Source: Erodium maritimum (taxonomy: Eukaryota; Streptophyta; Magnoliopsida; Geraniales; Geraniaceae). From it: a stretch of DNA of 64,000 nt. The notes below the pieces were generated by a model. It was given only the letters and a program-made list of their open reading frames with translations, was not told the DNA's origin and ran no database searches. The stretch is taken from NCBI GenBank assembly GCA_963921825.1, contig OY997591.1, positions 17,231,515 to 17,295,514 on the forward strand, written 5' to 3'. Positions 33,011 through 44,640 of the stretch are shown here, piece by piece; position 1 is the first letter of the stretch, and the number at the start of each line of letters is the position of its first letter. The position numbers were made by a program, and so were the translations under genes.

Positions 33011-33639
33011 GGATTGGGCCTCATTCCGGCCCATTTTCCCTTCAGCCCATGTTTTGACCTTCGGGCTTAATTTAGTAGTTTTCTCGTTAAACCGAAAGTG
33101 AATTAGCCTTAACTCTAGTATTAATTTTGTGTTCCTAGACTTTGGACCCAAGCTCGGAGGAGGAGATTTCTAGGCGTTCGCGTTGACTAAGCTTTTGGAG
33201 AGCACTTGAGGTAGGGAAGAGTAGTAAATTCCGCTTTTAATTAAAGAATGTTAATAGTATGCATATAGGACGTTAATAACCGGTAAAGTCTTAGCTTGCA
33301 TATATGATGTGATTAACTAGAATAACCGCTTTCAATTGTGGTAATTGTCGTGCTGTAGAATCACATGTGGCCATGTCGAGCCTTAGGATTGATTGTTGGT
33401 TGTGTTTGATTGTGGTTATTCGTCCTTAACTGTCGGTGTATAGTATATACTTAGGTTAATCTAAGAATCATATTAAATTACATGAATTAGGATGAATGTG
33501 ATATGAATGGTTGCTTCGTGACATGATTGGTTGAATGAATGTGTTGTATGTGATATGATTGTGCCTTGTGATATGATCGGGTGAATGATAGACCGATGTG
33601 ACGTGCTTGGTAAGTTGTGTCGGTAAGCTTTGTTGGTAT

Positions 33640-34060
33640 GATATATTGTTTGTTTACCCCGATGTGTGTTTCCGGGAAGATATCTAGGCCGATGTGCGTT
33701 TCCGGTATGATATATTGTTTACTTACCTCGAGGTGTGTTTCCGAGAAGATCTTTAGGCCGATGTGTGTTTCCGGTATAAGGTATGTTGTTGTTGCCTTTA
33801 AGGTGTTTCCGGGAAGACACCTAGGTCGATGTGCGTTTCCGGTATGGTGTATTGTTACTTGCCCTGATGTGCGTTTCCGGGAAGACATCGAGGCCGATGT
33901 GCGTTTCTGGTATGATGTATGTTGTTTCACCCTGATGCTGTGTGTTTCGGGAAGACATATGGACCGAGGGATATTCCGGTATGATGTATTCGTTTCATCC
34001 CGATGCTGTGTGTTCCGGGAAGATATCTAGGCCGATGTGCGTTTCTGGTACGATATGTTG
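33640..34060. repeat. Second LTR minisatellite (CCGATGTGCGTTTCCGG)
   Basis: Half-units CCGATGTGCGTTTCCGGTAT and CCGATGTGTGTTTCCGGGAA alternate with a compound period of roughly 60 to 80 bases for about six rounds. The Ty3-type LTR elsewhere in the window carries a different, longer repeat at the corresponding place. Confidence 0.85.
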
Positions 34061-34578
34061 AGCTCGTGTGTGGATCGGAGTCTCGTGGTTTAATTATCTT
34101 ATATTTCGATATTCGTGTATTTCTTTAGTTTGTTTCTATTGGCGAATAAGTTGTGTTCCTATTGATCTCTATTTGTGTTGGCTTTCAGTAAGTGTTACTA
34201 ATCGAGAATTTTGGGTGACGGAGCGGGAGTCCTTCTTCCCTTTACTACTTTTTCCTACTGAGCGTAAGCTCGCCCCCTCTGTCTTTACTGTTTTACTGGT
34301 TTCATTGGTGAGTAGGCTTAGAGGACGTCTCAGGGCTCGGGAGCTCATTGAGGGTCCGAGTGGTTACTTGTAGTAGAGACGTACTTTCTATTTTCGCACT
34401 AAACTATGTTTTTACTTATTTGGATTTGAGCGTTTGACTCAGGTTTATCGAAGTTGTTTATTTTGGAACTAAATTCGGAGGTTTATTTCGTTTAGTTTTC
34501 ATTTTATCATTATTATTTAGTTATTATTTTACTTCACGTCTCGAGTCCGGTCAAAACCAGATTTGGGGCGTGACAATT

Positions 34579-34594
34579 TGGTATCAGAGCCTGG
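34579..34594 (+). promoter_or_regulatory. Primer binding site, tRNA-iMet, of the long-LTR gypsy element
   Basis: TGGTATCAGAGCCTGG lies three bases after the LTR end. The leader then continues to about 35155 without a gag motif that I recognise, and the element breaks off where copia gag resumes. Confidence 0.85.
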
Positions 34595-35155
34595 TTTTTC
34601 AAAACTTCGGACCGTACGTCAATTAGGTGGGTAGAGTTAGGTTGTTAAGGTTCTAGTGTTCTGTTACGCAAGTCGGAAATGTCCTACGCGTAGATCCGAG
34701 ACGTCGAGAGTCTCGGATGACGAAGTGCCTTGTTTGAGTCTTGCCTTATATTGTGTTATGCTGTGTGCCTTGGTTGAACTGTTATGCCGATCGGTTGAGA
34801 TCGAGGTCGGTTTAGCGAGCGATGCTCGATGTTGTTTATGACGTGTTTGTTAAGTTATCTTTTGTGGGGTTGCCGCCTTGGTCAGCCGTTGATTGATTGG
34901 TTAAATCGAAATGTTGACTTGGCCATGTGGTAAGCGTGTAATTACCGAGACCCGAGGTGTATAGCTGCGATGATTTGCTGTGTGTTGTGGCTGTGCTGAA
35001 TGCTTGGTGCATGTTTTATATTGAACATCCCGCTTAAGCGGATGGTTAGTAGAATACTCAAACGGGTCATGCCCAAATTTCTGCAAAACTGAAGTGTTTG
35101 TACTATCACGGTCCGACTCTGGGGCGCCACTGTAGTCGAACGTGATAGGGGGACG

Positions 35156-36145
35156 TAAAGTGGTTACCTTATGTCCTGAAAATGAAGGGGCATCTCGAAA
35201 ATCTTAATTGACTAGGTCTTAAGATAGAATAGGAGATGGCATCAGATGGAGTTCTGCGCTCCCTTCCTTGTGCATATGCTGAGTTCATAGTGAACTATTA
35301 CATGCACGATATGGACAAGACCTTATAAGAGTTACATGGAATATTGTTGACTGCTGAGAGGAATATCAGGGATTTGGAATCCAAGGATATCCTGATGGTC
35401 AGAAAGGGATCCAGTTTCAAGAAGGGAACTAGAAGTGGTAAGAGCAAACCCCCTACGCACTTGATAGGAAAGATGAGACACTGTATCGCTCTTAACCCTC
35501 TTAGGCTCGGGGAGTCCTCAACGAAGGTTGAGGAGGATGAGAATGTCTGCTTCTACTATCAGAAGCCTGGTAATTGGAAATGAGATTGTAGGAAATTCCA
35601 GGATGATTTAAAAAGGGCGGTGGGACTGCGCCTTCATCTGGTATTTACCTTATAGCGCTACATCTCTATGTTTCCAAATATTCATGGGTATTGGATACCA
35701 GAACTGGATCTCACATATGTATAAATGTGTAGTGGTTGAAAGGTAAGAGAAGCTTAAAGAAGAACGAGGTGGACCTCCGAGTGCGCAACAATATCATAGT
35801 TACATCGACTGTTGGAGGATCTAGCAGTCTTCTTTTTCCAAGTCGCCTAGTTTTGGTTTGAACAATATACATTGCATACCTACTTTTAGTATGATTATTA
35901 TATCTAATTCTTTGTTGGACAAGGAAGGATATAATTATTTATGTTGGAAATGAGATTTTCAATATTTTATGCAATGATATGTTTTAAGTTAGTGCTAAAA
36001 TCGTTGGAGGATTGTACATATTAGATATGGGTAACAATGCCTCAAACTCTATATATAAAGTAAATACCAAGAGGTCTAAAGCCGACGATTTAAACCAAAC
36101 TCTATTAAGGCAGTGTCGTTCGGGCCACATAAACAAAAAAACGCA
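35156..36145 (+). pseudogene. Copia gag, protease and pre-integrase remnant (middle part)
   Basis: Copia-type gag resumes with LKMKGHLENL and continues SLPCAYAEFIVNYYMHDMDKT, AERNIRDLESKDILMV and a knuckle-like CFYYQKPGNWK. The protease region is decayed (WVLDT-like at about 35690). The GAG-pre-integrase motif RQCRSGHINKK lies at about 36110-36140. There are multiple stops. The frame is interrupted at about 36146 by an RRM-bearing insertion and continues at 38129, where the sequence picks up at the expected next residues. Confidence 0.75.
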
Positions 36146-38128
36146 TAAAGAGAAACCACCACAACAAGGGTTGACTGTAATTGCAATATTGAAACAAACT
36201 AGCTTGCTCTCTCCGGTGCTTCCATGGCCATCTCCTTCGCCTTCGTCATTGGATTTAATTTGCTATAAATGTGATGAAGCTTGTTCCCTTTCCCGATTTC
36301 TACTCATCGCTGCTATCTAGCTACGATGTCTACTACAACATCGTAGCACGCTGCAACAATGATGCAATCAAGGCATTTAGATCCAAAAGGGGAGAGACCA
36401 AACCCTCTCAACGCGAGGACACATCCAAGGCGAACCATATCGGTTATGTTGAAGAGGACGCCGAAGGGCCCTCCCAACTCACAGAGAGTGGCTGCAGAAG
36501 TGGGTCGGAGTAAGAAGATTTCAGAGCCTTCGACGGACGTTGCAAGGAAGGACAAAGCTGTATATTCAGTGGTGTACGTCAGTAATATCCCGGTTGGTAC
36601 GACAACAGAGTGGGTACGGAATATGATGTGGACCTACGGCGAGGTGGCCTCTGTCACTGTCCGCAAGAAACAAAACTTATGAGGCTATCTCTTTGGTTTC
36701 GTCAATTTCAAATCCTAAGAATCTGCTTCTATGGCAATCGATTCTTTAAATGGTTTTAAGTGCAATGGTTATAAACTCCCTACAGCCTTTTTCCCAGACT
36801 GGTTCAAGGATGATTCGTGCCACACAGATCTCCCATGTTCAGGTAGTTGCGAAACAGAGTATCATACTGGAGACGGGGACGAAGATCATGCAGACCGGGT
36901 CAGAACCAATTCCACTCCAGAAGGTGTTTGGTAACCTTAATCGACAACTCCGACGTGAGAACATATCAGAGCAGTTTATTCGGCCGAAAATTCAGGTCGG
37001 CGTCGCTGATTCTCCGGTGGAAATCTCGCAGCCGAATCTCGCGATAACTGAGCGAGATCATCGCGATCTCATTGCCCCCTCTACAGCCGAATCAGTTCCT
37101 ACGATCTCGGGCTTGAAAGTCAAATTTGAGGAAGATTTGATCCTGGCACCGATTTTAACGCCTCAAGTGACAGTGGTTTCATTACAGAAGCAAAAAGTTG
37201 TGGATGGGCCTGCGACTTGTGTTGCGGATGGGCCACATAAAGAGGTGTTTGAATTGTAATTGACTCAGCTGACTGTGACTCACGAACATGCAGTACAAGA
37301 CAACTTAGTGGGAGTGGGCTTTCAAAAAAAGGCCCCATTTTCCAGCCCCACTATTTTTTCTTCGGAAGGCTTGGTTTTTCCGGTCAACGACACGAAGAAA
37401 CTAGAGGTCCTACAGTCAAGTTCTAGTCCTGAGGTGCGGCTTCACTCTACCATCTGGTCGGGGCTTATTGAAGATGAAATTTACGTTTGCAATCTTCCGA
37501 CTCAGTCAACGGAGGTTTGGATTAAAAAAATCATTCTAGCCTATGGTGAGATTACTCATGTCTTTGTTTCAAAGCAACCAAATCGACTTGGTCGATACTT
37601 CGGTTTTGTGCGTTTTAAATCAAAGACTAAAGTTGCCTTCGCTGTTGAAGGATTGAATTGTTTTATTGTGAATATGTATGTGTAGGTTATAGCTATTGCC
37701 CAGCAAATTGTGAACATCTATAGTGCGGAGGAGTTACAGGCTGGACCTGTGCTTGGACCTGAAGCTGTTGGGTCGTAAGTTGGGTCGTTGGCTTCTACTG
37801 GTCCCAACATTGACGCTGGGTCAACTGCTCCTATTGTGACCTGTCCTTGGAAGGATACCCTCCTAAAACCTTTGAAACGACAAAGCCGACCTCCTAAGTT
37901 TTTAGAGGATTTTTATACTGTTAAATCCAAGCCTCGAGTTTGACGAGGGTTGTTTTTGTTCTCGTTTTGTTTATGGGTTTTTGTTTTGGGGTTGTTCTCG
38001 CAGCTCCCTTCTTTTGGTGGGTTTTGGACCCTCAGCTCTATTCAGAGCTCCCTTGTTATGGTCGTTCTCCTTTCCTTTTTCCTTCTTGGAACTGGGCTTA
38101 TTTTTAATAAAACTTTCGAGCTTATAAA
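36146..38128 (+). mobile_element. Oligo-A-tailed retroelement with two RRM domains (ORF1-only LINE or retrocopy)
   Basis: About 1.98 kb inserted in the copia pre-integrase region. It ends with TTTTAATAAAACTTTCGAGC, then TTAT and eight A residues (38121-38128), a typical poly-A-type retroelement 3' end. The copia sequence is continuous across the insertion: HINKK before, and LQKCGLLTPAEFHS after. A-rich flanks (AAAAAAACGCA and AAAAAAAGCA) could be the target duplication. Coding content is one ORF with two RRM-like domains and only about 180 bases of 3' sequence after it. No endonuclease or reverse transcriptase is present, so it must have been mobilised in trans. Confidence 0.65.
36359..37941 (+). 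pseudogene. Double-RRM protein of the inserted retroelement
   Basis: The first RRM begins at about 36560 with VVYVSNIPVGTTTEWVRNMM and continues through FGFVNFKS to AIDSLNGFKCNGYKL, with stops at 36680 and 36717 and a frame change near 36750. After a linker of about 200 residues (stop at 37257), the second RRM begins IYVCNLPTQSTEVWIKKIIL and continues through RYFGFVRFKSK to the stop at 37683. A short basic tail ends at 37941 (KSKPRV, then TGA). RRM domains bind RNA and occur in ORF1 of some plant L1 LINEs, where they package element RNA. A processed copy of a cellular two-RRM gene is the main alternative. The ORF is broken and cannot make full protein. Confidence 0.65.
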
Positions 38129-38708
38129 AAAAAGCACTTCAAAAGTGCGGACTTTTAACTCCAGCTGAATTTCATTCGATTGATATGTGCGAGGTTTGTT
38201 TAATGGGAAAATTGACTAAAGTACCCTTCATCGGTCAGACGAAAGGACACGTGACTTGCTGGGGCTAACACACTCGGTTGTGTGTGGACCAATGAGTACA
38301 CCTTTTAGGAGAGATTTTAGCTACTTCATCACATTTATTGATGACTTCAATAGATTTTGTTATGTCTATTCTATGAGACATAAGTTTGAAGCTTTTGATA
38401 AATTTAAAGAGTTTAAGATTGAAGTTGAAAACCAGCTTGGGAAAAGTATTAAGGCACTTCGATTGGATCGAGGTGGAGAATACTTGACTATAGAGTTTTG
38501 GATCATCTAGTAGAGAACGAGATACTTTTGGAATGGACTCCTCCTGAAACACCGCAGTTAAACGATGTAGCCGAACGGAGAAATCAGACATTATTAGATA
38601 TGTTCTGATCCATGATTAGTTGGAATGATCTCCTCATCTCTTTCTGGGGTTATGCTCTAGAGACGGCCACATTTTTAGTAAATCGGGCTCCACCAAAAAT
38701 TGTGGAAG
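38129..38708 (+). pseudogene. Copia integrase remnant (right part)
   Basis: It continues the interrupted pre-integrase motif (LQKCGLLTPAEF, then CEVCLMGKLTKVPF) into the integrase core: THSVVCGPMSTPFRRDFSYF, FIDDFNRFCYVYSM, KALRLDRGGEYL, and after a frame change a PQLNDVAERRNQT-like stretch. The catalytic Asp usually found in the HTDVCGP motif is replaced (HSVVCGP). The copy ends at about 38708 beside a (GA)n run and never reaches reverse transcriptase. Confidence 0.8.
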
Positions 38709-38732
38709 AGGCACCATTTGAGAAATAGTAAT

Positions 38733-38749
38733 GAGAGAGAGAGAGAGAG
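38733..38749. repeat. (GA)n microsatellite
   Basis: An uninterrupted GAGA run at the point where the copia remnant breaks off. Confidence 0.9.
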
Positions 38750-38816
38750 CGAAAGTTGAAAAATGAATCTGCCGTAGGAGTTGTAGGAAAAAAACTCCCC
38801 TCTATATGTGCATATG

Positions 38817-40142
38817 TTTTTTTTGAAACGGGAAAGAAATATTGTATTACGATTTCATATCATGCTTACAAGAAGGGATATAACAGTCCCGGATACCAGA
38901 TTTCTGTCTCAACCGGTCGTAGCCTGTCGGGCGCACATGGTTCCATACATATAATCTGCTTTGTTTCGTAGATCCAAACTCAAGAGTTCCTCGATCCAAT
39001 GTTTCAAACGAAAAATAGACCACAATCCTAAACCTATCTAGCCAAAGTATTATTCGACCTAATGCAATGAAAATAGAGTGTAACTTAGCCTTTACTGCGG
39101 ATTCCTCGAGACCTCCCGACTGTAGTTGTCTCGGGTCTGTGGGTATAGTCCCCAAACGGTCCTCCCCACCCCCGCCATGGGGGATCATTCACCCCCCGGG
39201 GGATTATAGCCCCCGGGCTTAAAACCCGTTCCTGATTCTGTCCAGTAGTGTCCGGAGGCGTCGAGGTCTCATCTGTTCCATCCGGGACCACTGGCTTATG
39301 TCTTGTCTTGATCTTCCTGGGCCTAGGACCAATCCCAGGGTCGAATCTCAGAATCCCCCGACGGACCAAAGGTATGTCGCTCAGTGCATACCGATTCACC
39401 AGGGGCTTTGGGCTTTCAGGCAGCATGGGATTGGGTGATGCCTCCCTCCGACCGATCGGCAATTGTGGCCTGGGTCGTGGTGGCAACAGCCTGTGTCGTT
39501 TTGAAACCTAGGTAGAGTACCTCGATTCCCCGGGTTTGCATGCACCCTATGGTTTGCATATCTCCTAGGTGACGCCGGCGGCCGTGACAACCGATTCAAC
39601 GGGGGGATCAACATGCATGGCGGGGGAAAATGACGCTCCAGTTGGGGGACGTGGACCATCACCCGATAGTGGGTGCCCCGATGAGGCTCGGTCCGATCAC
39701 AGTCCATACACGGACGTTGATTCCGGGGGCGTGCTTCGAGAATTTGGGCAGGCTCCATCGGAGGTATTCTGATCCAAGGCGGCGGGTACGTCCACAAAGG
39801 TCCCGGGGCTCCTCCCTGCATGGACCACCCACCCCGGCGATACATGGCCATAGGTGCCATGGTCGGGCCGAGCATGATGGGGAGAGGCCGGGGAGTGTTC
39901 TTCGGCATCCATGGTGACCTAGGGCACGCTCCAGTGTGTTGACGACGGGAACCTGGGGGAACCATATCTGGTGAAAAAGGTTGAGTGGAAGCTGAGAGGG
40001 GGAGATCCGGTGTAGAAGATGATATGGTTGAGAGGAGCGGTGGCGTGGCTGACGACGGCGACAGTGACATAAACCCTAGAGGATAGAGATGAACCTCACG
40101 AAGAGGTGGGCAGGGAGTATTTTTTTTTGTTTGCTTTGTTTT
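38817..40142 (-). mobile_element. Short minus-strand non-LTR retroelement
   Basis: On the minus strand it ends with an oligo-A of eight (T-run at 38817-38824) preceded by a CTTTCCCGTTTC terminus of the kind found in plant LINEs. The flanks TATATGTGCATATG (38803-38816) and TATATGTGTATATG (40143-40156) match at 13 of 14 positions, a good LINE target duplication. The 1.33-kb body is GC-rich. Its 5' end carries a leader, AGGGTTT and an ATG at 40070. It lacks any reverse transcriptase segment. Confidence 0.6.
39396..40070 (-). pseudogene. Pro/Ser/Arg-rich ORF of the short retroelement, function unknown
   Basis: A 224-codon open frame starts at the first ATG after the leader. The N-terminal 35 residues are Ser/Pro-rich, like the start of many plant LINE ORF1 proteins. 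The remainder is Pro/Arg/His-rich, with no DUF4283 core, zinc knuckle or RRM that I can recognise, and may be out of frame. I do not claim a product. Confidence 0.3.
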
Positions 40143-40156
40143 TATATGTGTATATG

Positions 40157-41640
40157 TTGGCTACAACAATAACTATCTTTGAAACTCACACAAATATATG
40201 CGTACGTGGACTTGTTAGACACCAGAATCAATATGCCACGCCACATGCACAAAAGCATTTTAGTGCTATATGGTGTAGTATAAAACTTCAAGTAGCCAGA
40301 AAAATTGAAAATAAAAATAAAAATAAAAATAATACCCATATCTATTTGAAAGCACATATTCGATACTATTGGATGTGATTAGTTTTTTTATTTTCGAAAC
40401 TCGATGGGATAATTATTTGTAACATTGATATCAATCACATAACTTCATTTCTGGATAAAATTCCCAATATGGGTGGTAAAAAACGAATTGATTCCATGCT
40501 TACAAAACAATTGTCCGATATCGTAAAGAAATTTTACAGCACATAGCATAGGTGAGATGATAGAAAACCTGGTCGGGATAAAGGTGAGATATAACCTCAC
40601 CTTGGAACAATTGTGGTCATTCAAGGTCATGTCATCGTTGGAGTTTAATTTGCAGGGGAAGCTGCCTTTGTCACCTTTCAGGGTCAAAAGTCAAAACTAA
40701 ATATTCAATATTTGGTGAGATGGCATAATTTTATGTCCTGGTACATATATGAAATTTATTGTATAGTATTTGATAATTAAACATGATATGAATAATCATA
40801 TGTAAGAAAGCAATGACAGAGAAACAATTGATTGGGATAGAATATATAATTGTAATGATGAATTGGGGGTTTAGTGAAAGCAATGATGAGAAAGGTACAC
40901 GTACATATGTGTGATGCAATGAAAAATATATGTTGGGTGTATATTGGATGCACCACCTTCATGGAAAAATTCACAACACACCATTACACTCATGTTTTGC
41001 TAGTGTCAGCCATATGCTCCCACCACCACCACCAGGTTAAGGCAGGGAAGGGCCTGAACTAAACACACAAATCCAATCCCATAATTTCAATGTAAATTTT
41101 AATTTTCTGTCGGTTACAGTCATAGATAACAAGAAAACAGTGTAGAGGCAAGATGGGTGGGTGATGAGGTTTAGGAGAGGATGTGAAATGAAAGCTTATC
41201 AAAATCTAATGAGTTTGCTGCATACTGTCTGATAAGTTGCATTCCCCATGTAAAAACGGCAACTAAAAAAAATGCCTTCTTCCTCTTTAGGTCCACCGGA
41301 GGGGTGCGAGTTCACTACCAGACAATCAGAAGTTCCAAGATCGGTTGAAGGTGGCAAAGGAATTGAAGACTTGGTTTCTGAAACTGATTCAGAGGTCAGA
41401 GAAAATATTCGCCTTTTTTATGGGGCATTGAGTTGTTAGATGGAAGGAAGCTGTTCTTCAGGAAATATGTCAAAGGTGGTTAGAAGCCATTAAATCTGTG
41501 GTGGTCTCGGCTAATAGTCCTCCGGTCAAATTATGTTGGAAGGCTAGTCTGAGCAAAAAAAATATATTTTAGGGCATAGCCCTCTCTTTAAGTGGTTTTG
41601 GGCATTCCCATCTTTACTCTTGATTATTAAAATATTATTT
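40157..41640. other. Spacer, nothing recognised
   Basis: AT-rich, with an A/T-rich low-complexity run near 40310-40330. Short open frames show no motif. Confidence 0.3.
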
Positions 41641-41884
41641 TAATTATGAGAATTAATTTGTATTTTTTATTCCTTATTTTTTGTTTTTTCTTCTTCTTCG
41701 TTCGGTGCTGCATTCGTTACTGGATGTCGTCGACTGCTGTTGTTGCAAATCGTGAAACGAGAAGCGGCTCGGAGTGCGTTTCCTTCTCTTCTTCTTCTTC
41801 TTTCCGAGGTTACCGTCCTGTTGGAAGAGCTCGAAGTGTTGTACCGAACCATATCATTGAGTACATAACCCTAATTTCTTATTT

Positions 41885-44640
41885 TTGATTCAATTCGTCA
41901 TTCATCATTTCCACCTCACAATTTCCACAAATATGTCTGTATGTATGTGTAGATTGTAGTTAATATGAATTTCGATTGTTATGAACTTCATTGAAACGGA
42001 AACAGAAACAAACTATTGAATCTGCATCTCCATTTGCATCTGTAAATTTCCCCCCAATATTCCTGGGTAGTTGTAATAACATGATACTGGGAAGAAATAA
42101 ACCGATAATGGGGATTTGTAAAAACCAGATACTAAGATAAAATAAACCGGTACTATTGGTATGAAATAAACCGATAGTGTAAAAAACAAATACTGAGATA
42201 AAATAAACTGGTACTATGGATATGTATAAACCGGTACTGCGAAAAAATGAACTGGTACTAGAGTTCAATATTTTGATGTGCATGTTGATGTTTTGTGTTT
42301 AATTCGTGTAGGAATGGGGAGAGTAGTAGTCATTGTTTATTGTAGTGGAAAATACGAGATAGAGGGAGGAAAGTATACTTGGATAACTAGTATTGATAAT
42401 AAAGTAATTAGTTTCGTTGTTAAGGATTCGATAGACTTGTTGCTGGAAACATTGTATGAGAAGATTGGAGTGGACAAAAACGACATAGATTTGAAAGTCA
42501 GTTACCATTTGTACGAGTTTGAAGGTATTTCTTGTGGAGTTTTGATGCCAATCCCGATAGCAGATGATGCGAGTCTTGAGGCATATCATTTGTTATATGG
42601 AAACATCGCCACCGGTCATCCAAACAAATTACACGTAGAGCTGAGTAAGAAAGATACTATTGGAGATAATATCTTTGACCGAGAATGTTGCCGTCCCCAT
42701 ACCCATAAGAACGAAACAGACAGTGGTAGTGTTAATTTAATAAGAGGCCGCCCGAGGAAAGGATGTACTGGTATTGGAGCAACATCATCTCCTAGTGGTG
42801 TAGAAGAGGGTCTCCTTGGTATTGGAGAGGACTTTGAACATGAATGTGATAGTGGAACAAACTCTTATGGTAATACTAGTGAAGAAGATGACCTGATTTA
42901 TAAAGGTGACCGACATTATGGTTCAGTGGGATTGGATGATGAAGAACCGTTGACCGTATTTTGGTTTCACTGATGGGTCAGACTTGGCAGTTGGTCAAGA
43001 GTTTGCCAACAAAGCTGAGGTTCAAAGAAAGTTGAAGAATGCTTCAATGACGTGTAAGACTCACTTTGAATTTAGAACCATCAGATCTAACCGGACATTG
43101 TATGCTGTAAAATACAGAGGTCGTGAATGTGATTGGATGGTGCGTGCATCCAAGATAAGGGGAGTAGCCACTTTGTCCATATTAACGTATCGCAATTACC
43201 ACACTTGCTCCCCAAATGATGTGGATGGAAATCACAGTTAGGCAACTGCGGATGTGGTTGTCACCTATCTGAGTGAATCCTTTAATGGTGAAGAGCAACC
43301 CCCACCAAAATCAGTTCAAGGACTTATTCAAGGTACCTACAATGCATACATTTCATACTGGCTAGCTTGGAAGGGACGACAACTTGCAAACACTAAGATA
43401 AGAGGTTGCCCTGAGCAAATTTATTGACTTCTCCCTTTTTATATGCACCTTGTTAAGCATTTGAATCCAGGCACAATCACGGATCTAGTGGTGAATGATA
43501 AGAAGGAATTCAAATATTGTTTCATAGCATATAGAGCATGTATCAAAGGATTCAACCACATGAGAAAGGTTATTGGAGTGGATGGGACTTGGTTGAAGAC
43601 CAAGTTCAAAAGGGTCATGCTAATTGCATCGGGATTCGATGGTCATTTTCATATGTACCCAATTTCCTGGATCGTGGTGGACTCGGAGAACCAAGCATCG
43701 TGGACATGGTTTATGAAGAATTTACAACAATGCATGCCAGATACGAGTGATTTAGTAATGATATAAGTGCAAGTATCATAAAAGCAGTGTCAACTATCTA
43801 TCCAATTGCAGAGCATGGCCACAATAGGTGGCATCTCACACAAAATGTTAGAGATAAGGTAAAAAAAAGAACCCAGTGTCAGTGCCCCAGTCGGAGATCT
43901 TTTTGAAAAGGTTGCTGATGTATACACAATTACCGAATTCAACCGTAAGTATGGTGTACTACATGTCAATTATCCACAAGCGACAAAATATCTTTGAGAA
44001 ACAAATCTATCATTGCATCAGTAGGTGAGAGCTCACTTCCGAGTTGAGCGTTACGATATCATGACAACCAATGGGATCGAGTCTATAAACTCAGCTTTAG
44101 GTCAAGCAAGAAAATGGCCTATCATTTCATTTTTAGATGCTATGCAGGCGAGAGTAAATGAGTGGTTCAATTTGTGTCGTAGTACAATTAGAAAAATTCC
44201 AGAGAGCGTTAAGTTGACGCATGCGGTTTATAGACGTATCAGGAGTAGGTCTGCTACTGGAAAGGGTATGAAGGTTGTAAGACTGAATGAAGCGGAGTTT
44301 GACGTACTGGTAACCGTGCAATCAAGGGTGCCAAAGTGGACTTGGGTCGGAAGACATCTGAATGTCGTGTGTGTCAACATTGAAAAAATTCTGTGTGTGC
44401 ATGTCGCCAAAGCATATAAGGTAATCGAAGGAAAACACGAGTTTCAGAGAGAAAACACGAGTTTCAGAGAGGGGATCACGAGTTTCAGAGAGAAAAACAC
44501 GATTTTGGAGGCTAGGGTTGAAGGTTTGGATTTTTGGAGACGTGTAATCAAAGTACTTCATCGTTGTGATTGATAAAACGGGTATTTGTATCGCTTTTGT
44601 AGTTCTGATGTTTATGATTACATTCAACTGCGTTTTGTGT
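41885..44640 (+). mobile_element. Mutator-like element (MULE), decayed, ends not defined
   Basis: A MuDR-type transposase remnant occupies 42278-44573. Upstream, a direct repeat built from GATAAAATAAACCGGTACTA occurs about five times at 42080-42262, perhaps a subterminal repeat array. I could not find long terminal inverted repeats or a 9-bp target duplication, so the limits are approximate. Confidence 0.6.
42278..44573 (+). pseudogene. MuDR-type transposase pseudogene
   Basis: The N-terminal domain (from about 42314: GRVVVIVYCSGKYEIEGGKY) is followed by an acidic linker. The frame then shifts between 42973 and 42984. Next is the MuDR DNA-binding region (FANKAEVQRKLKNASM, TYRNYHTCS). A stop at 43239 and another at 43425 precede the MULE catalytic domain: IGVDGTWLKTKFKRVML (first Asp), SWIVVDSENQASWTWFMKNL, then in a shifted frame AEHGHNRWHLTQNV. 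The C-terminal part RYDIMTTNGIESINSALGQ and ARKWPIISFLDAMQ is typical of the family. In the tail, a 24-base coding unit ACGAGTTTCAGAGAG repeats three times (44438-44495), giving repeated SFRE residues. The SWIM finger is not recognisable. The gene is dead but complete in order. Confidence 0.85.

Larger units (their letters stand above)
31840..34575 (+). repeat. Long gypsy-type 5' LTR (2.7 kb) inserted in a copia element
   Basis: It starts TGTAAGAACCGCCCC and ends TTTGGGGCGTGACA, followed three bases later by an iMet primer site. Its last 39 bases match the end of the solo LTR at 50274-53655 (opposite strand) at 36 positions, and 33130-33230 matches 52280-52375 in reverse complement. Both are therefore one family. 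Two minisatellites lie inside. No 3' LTR partner was found on this side. Confidence 0.8.

Noticed and set aside
32538..33070. Several 90-125 codon frames in the GC-rich array
   Set aside because: The same minisatellite effect; the frames lie inside an LTR.
33487..34030. 137- and 147-codon frames
   Set aside because: They arise from the CCGATGTGCGTTTCCGG array in the LTR.
35097..35160. Possible 3' end or target duplication of the gypsy fragment
   Set aside because: I looked for an LTR end or a repeat of the bases before 31840 and found no convincing match, so I did not annotate a full insertion.
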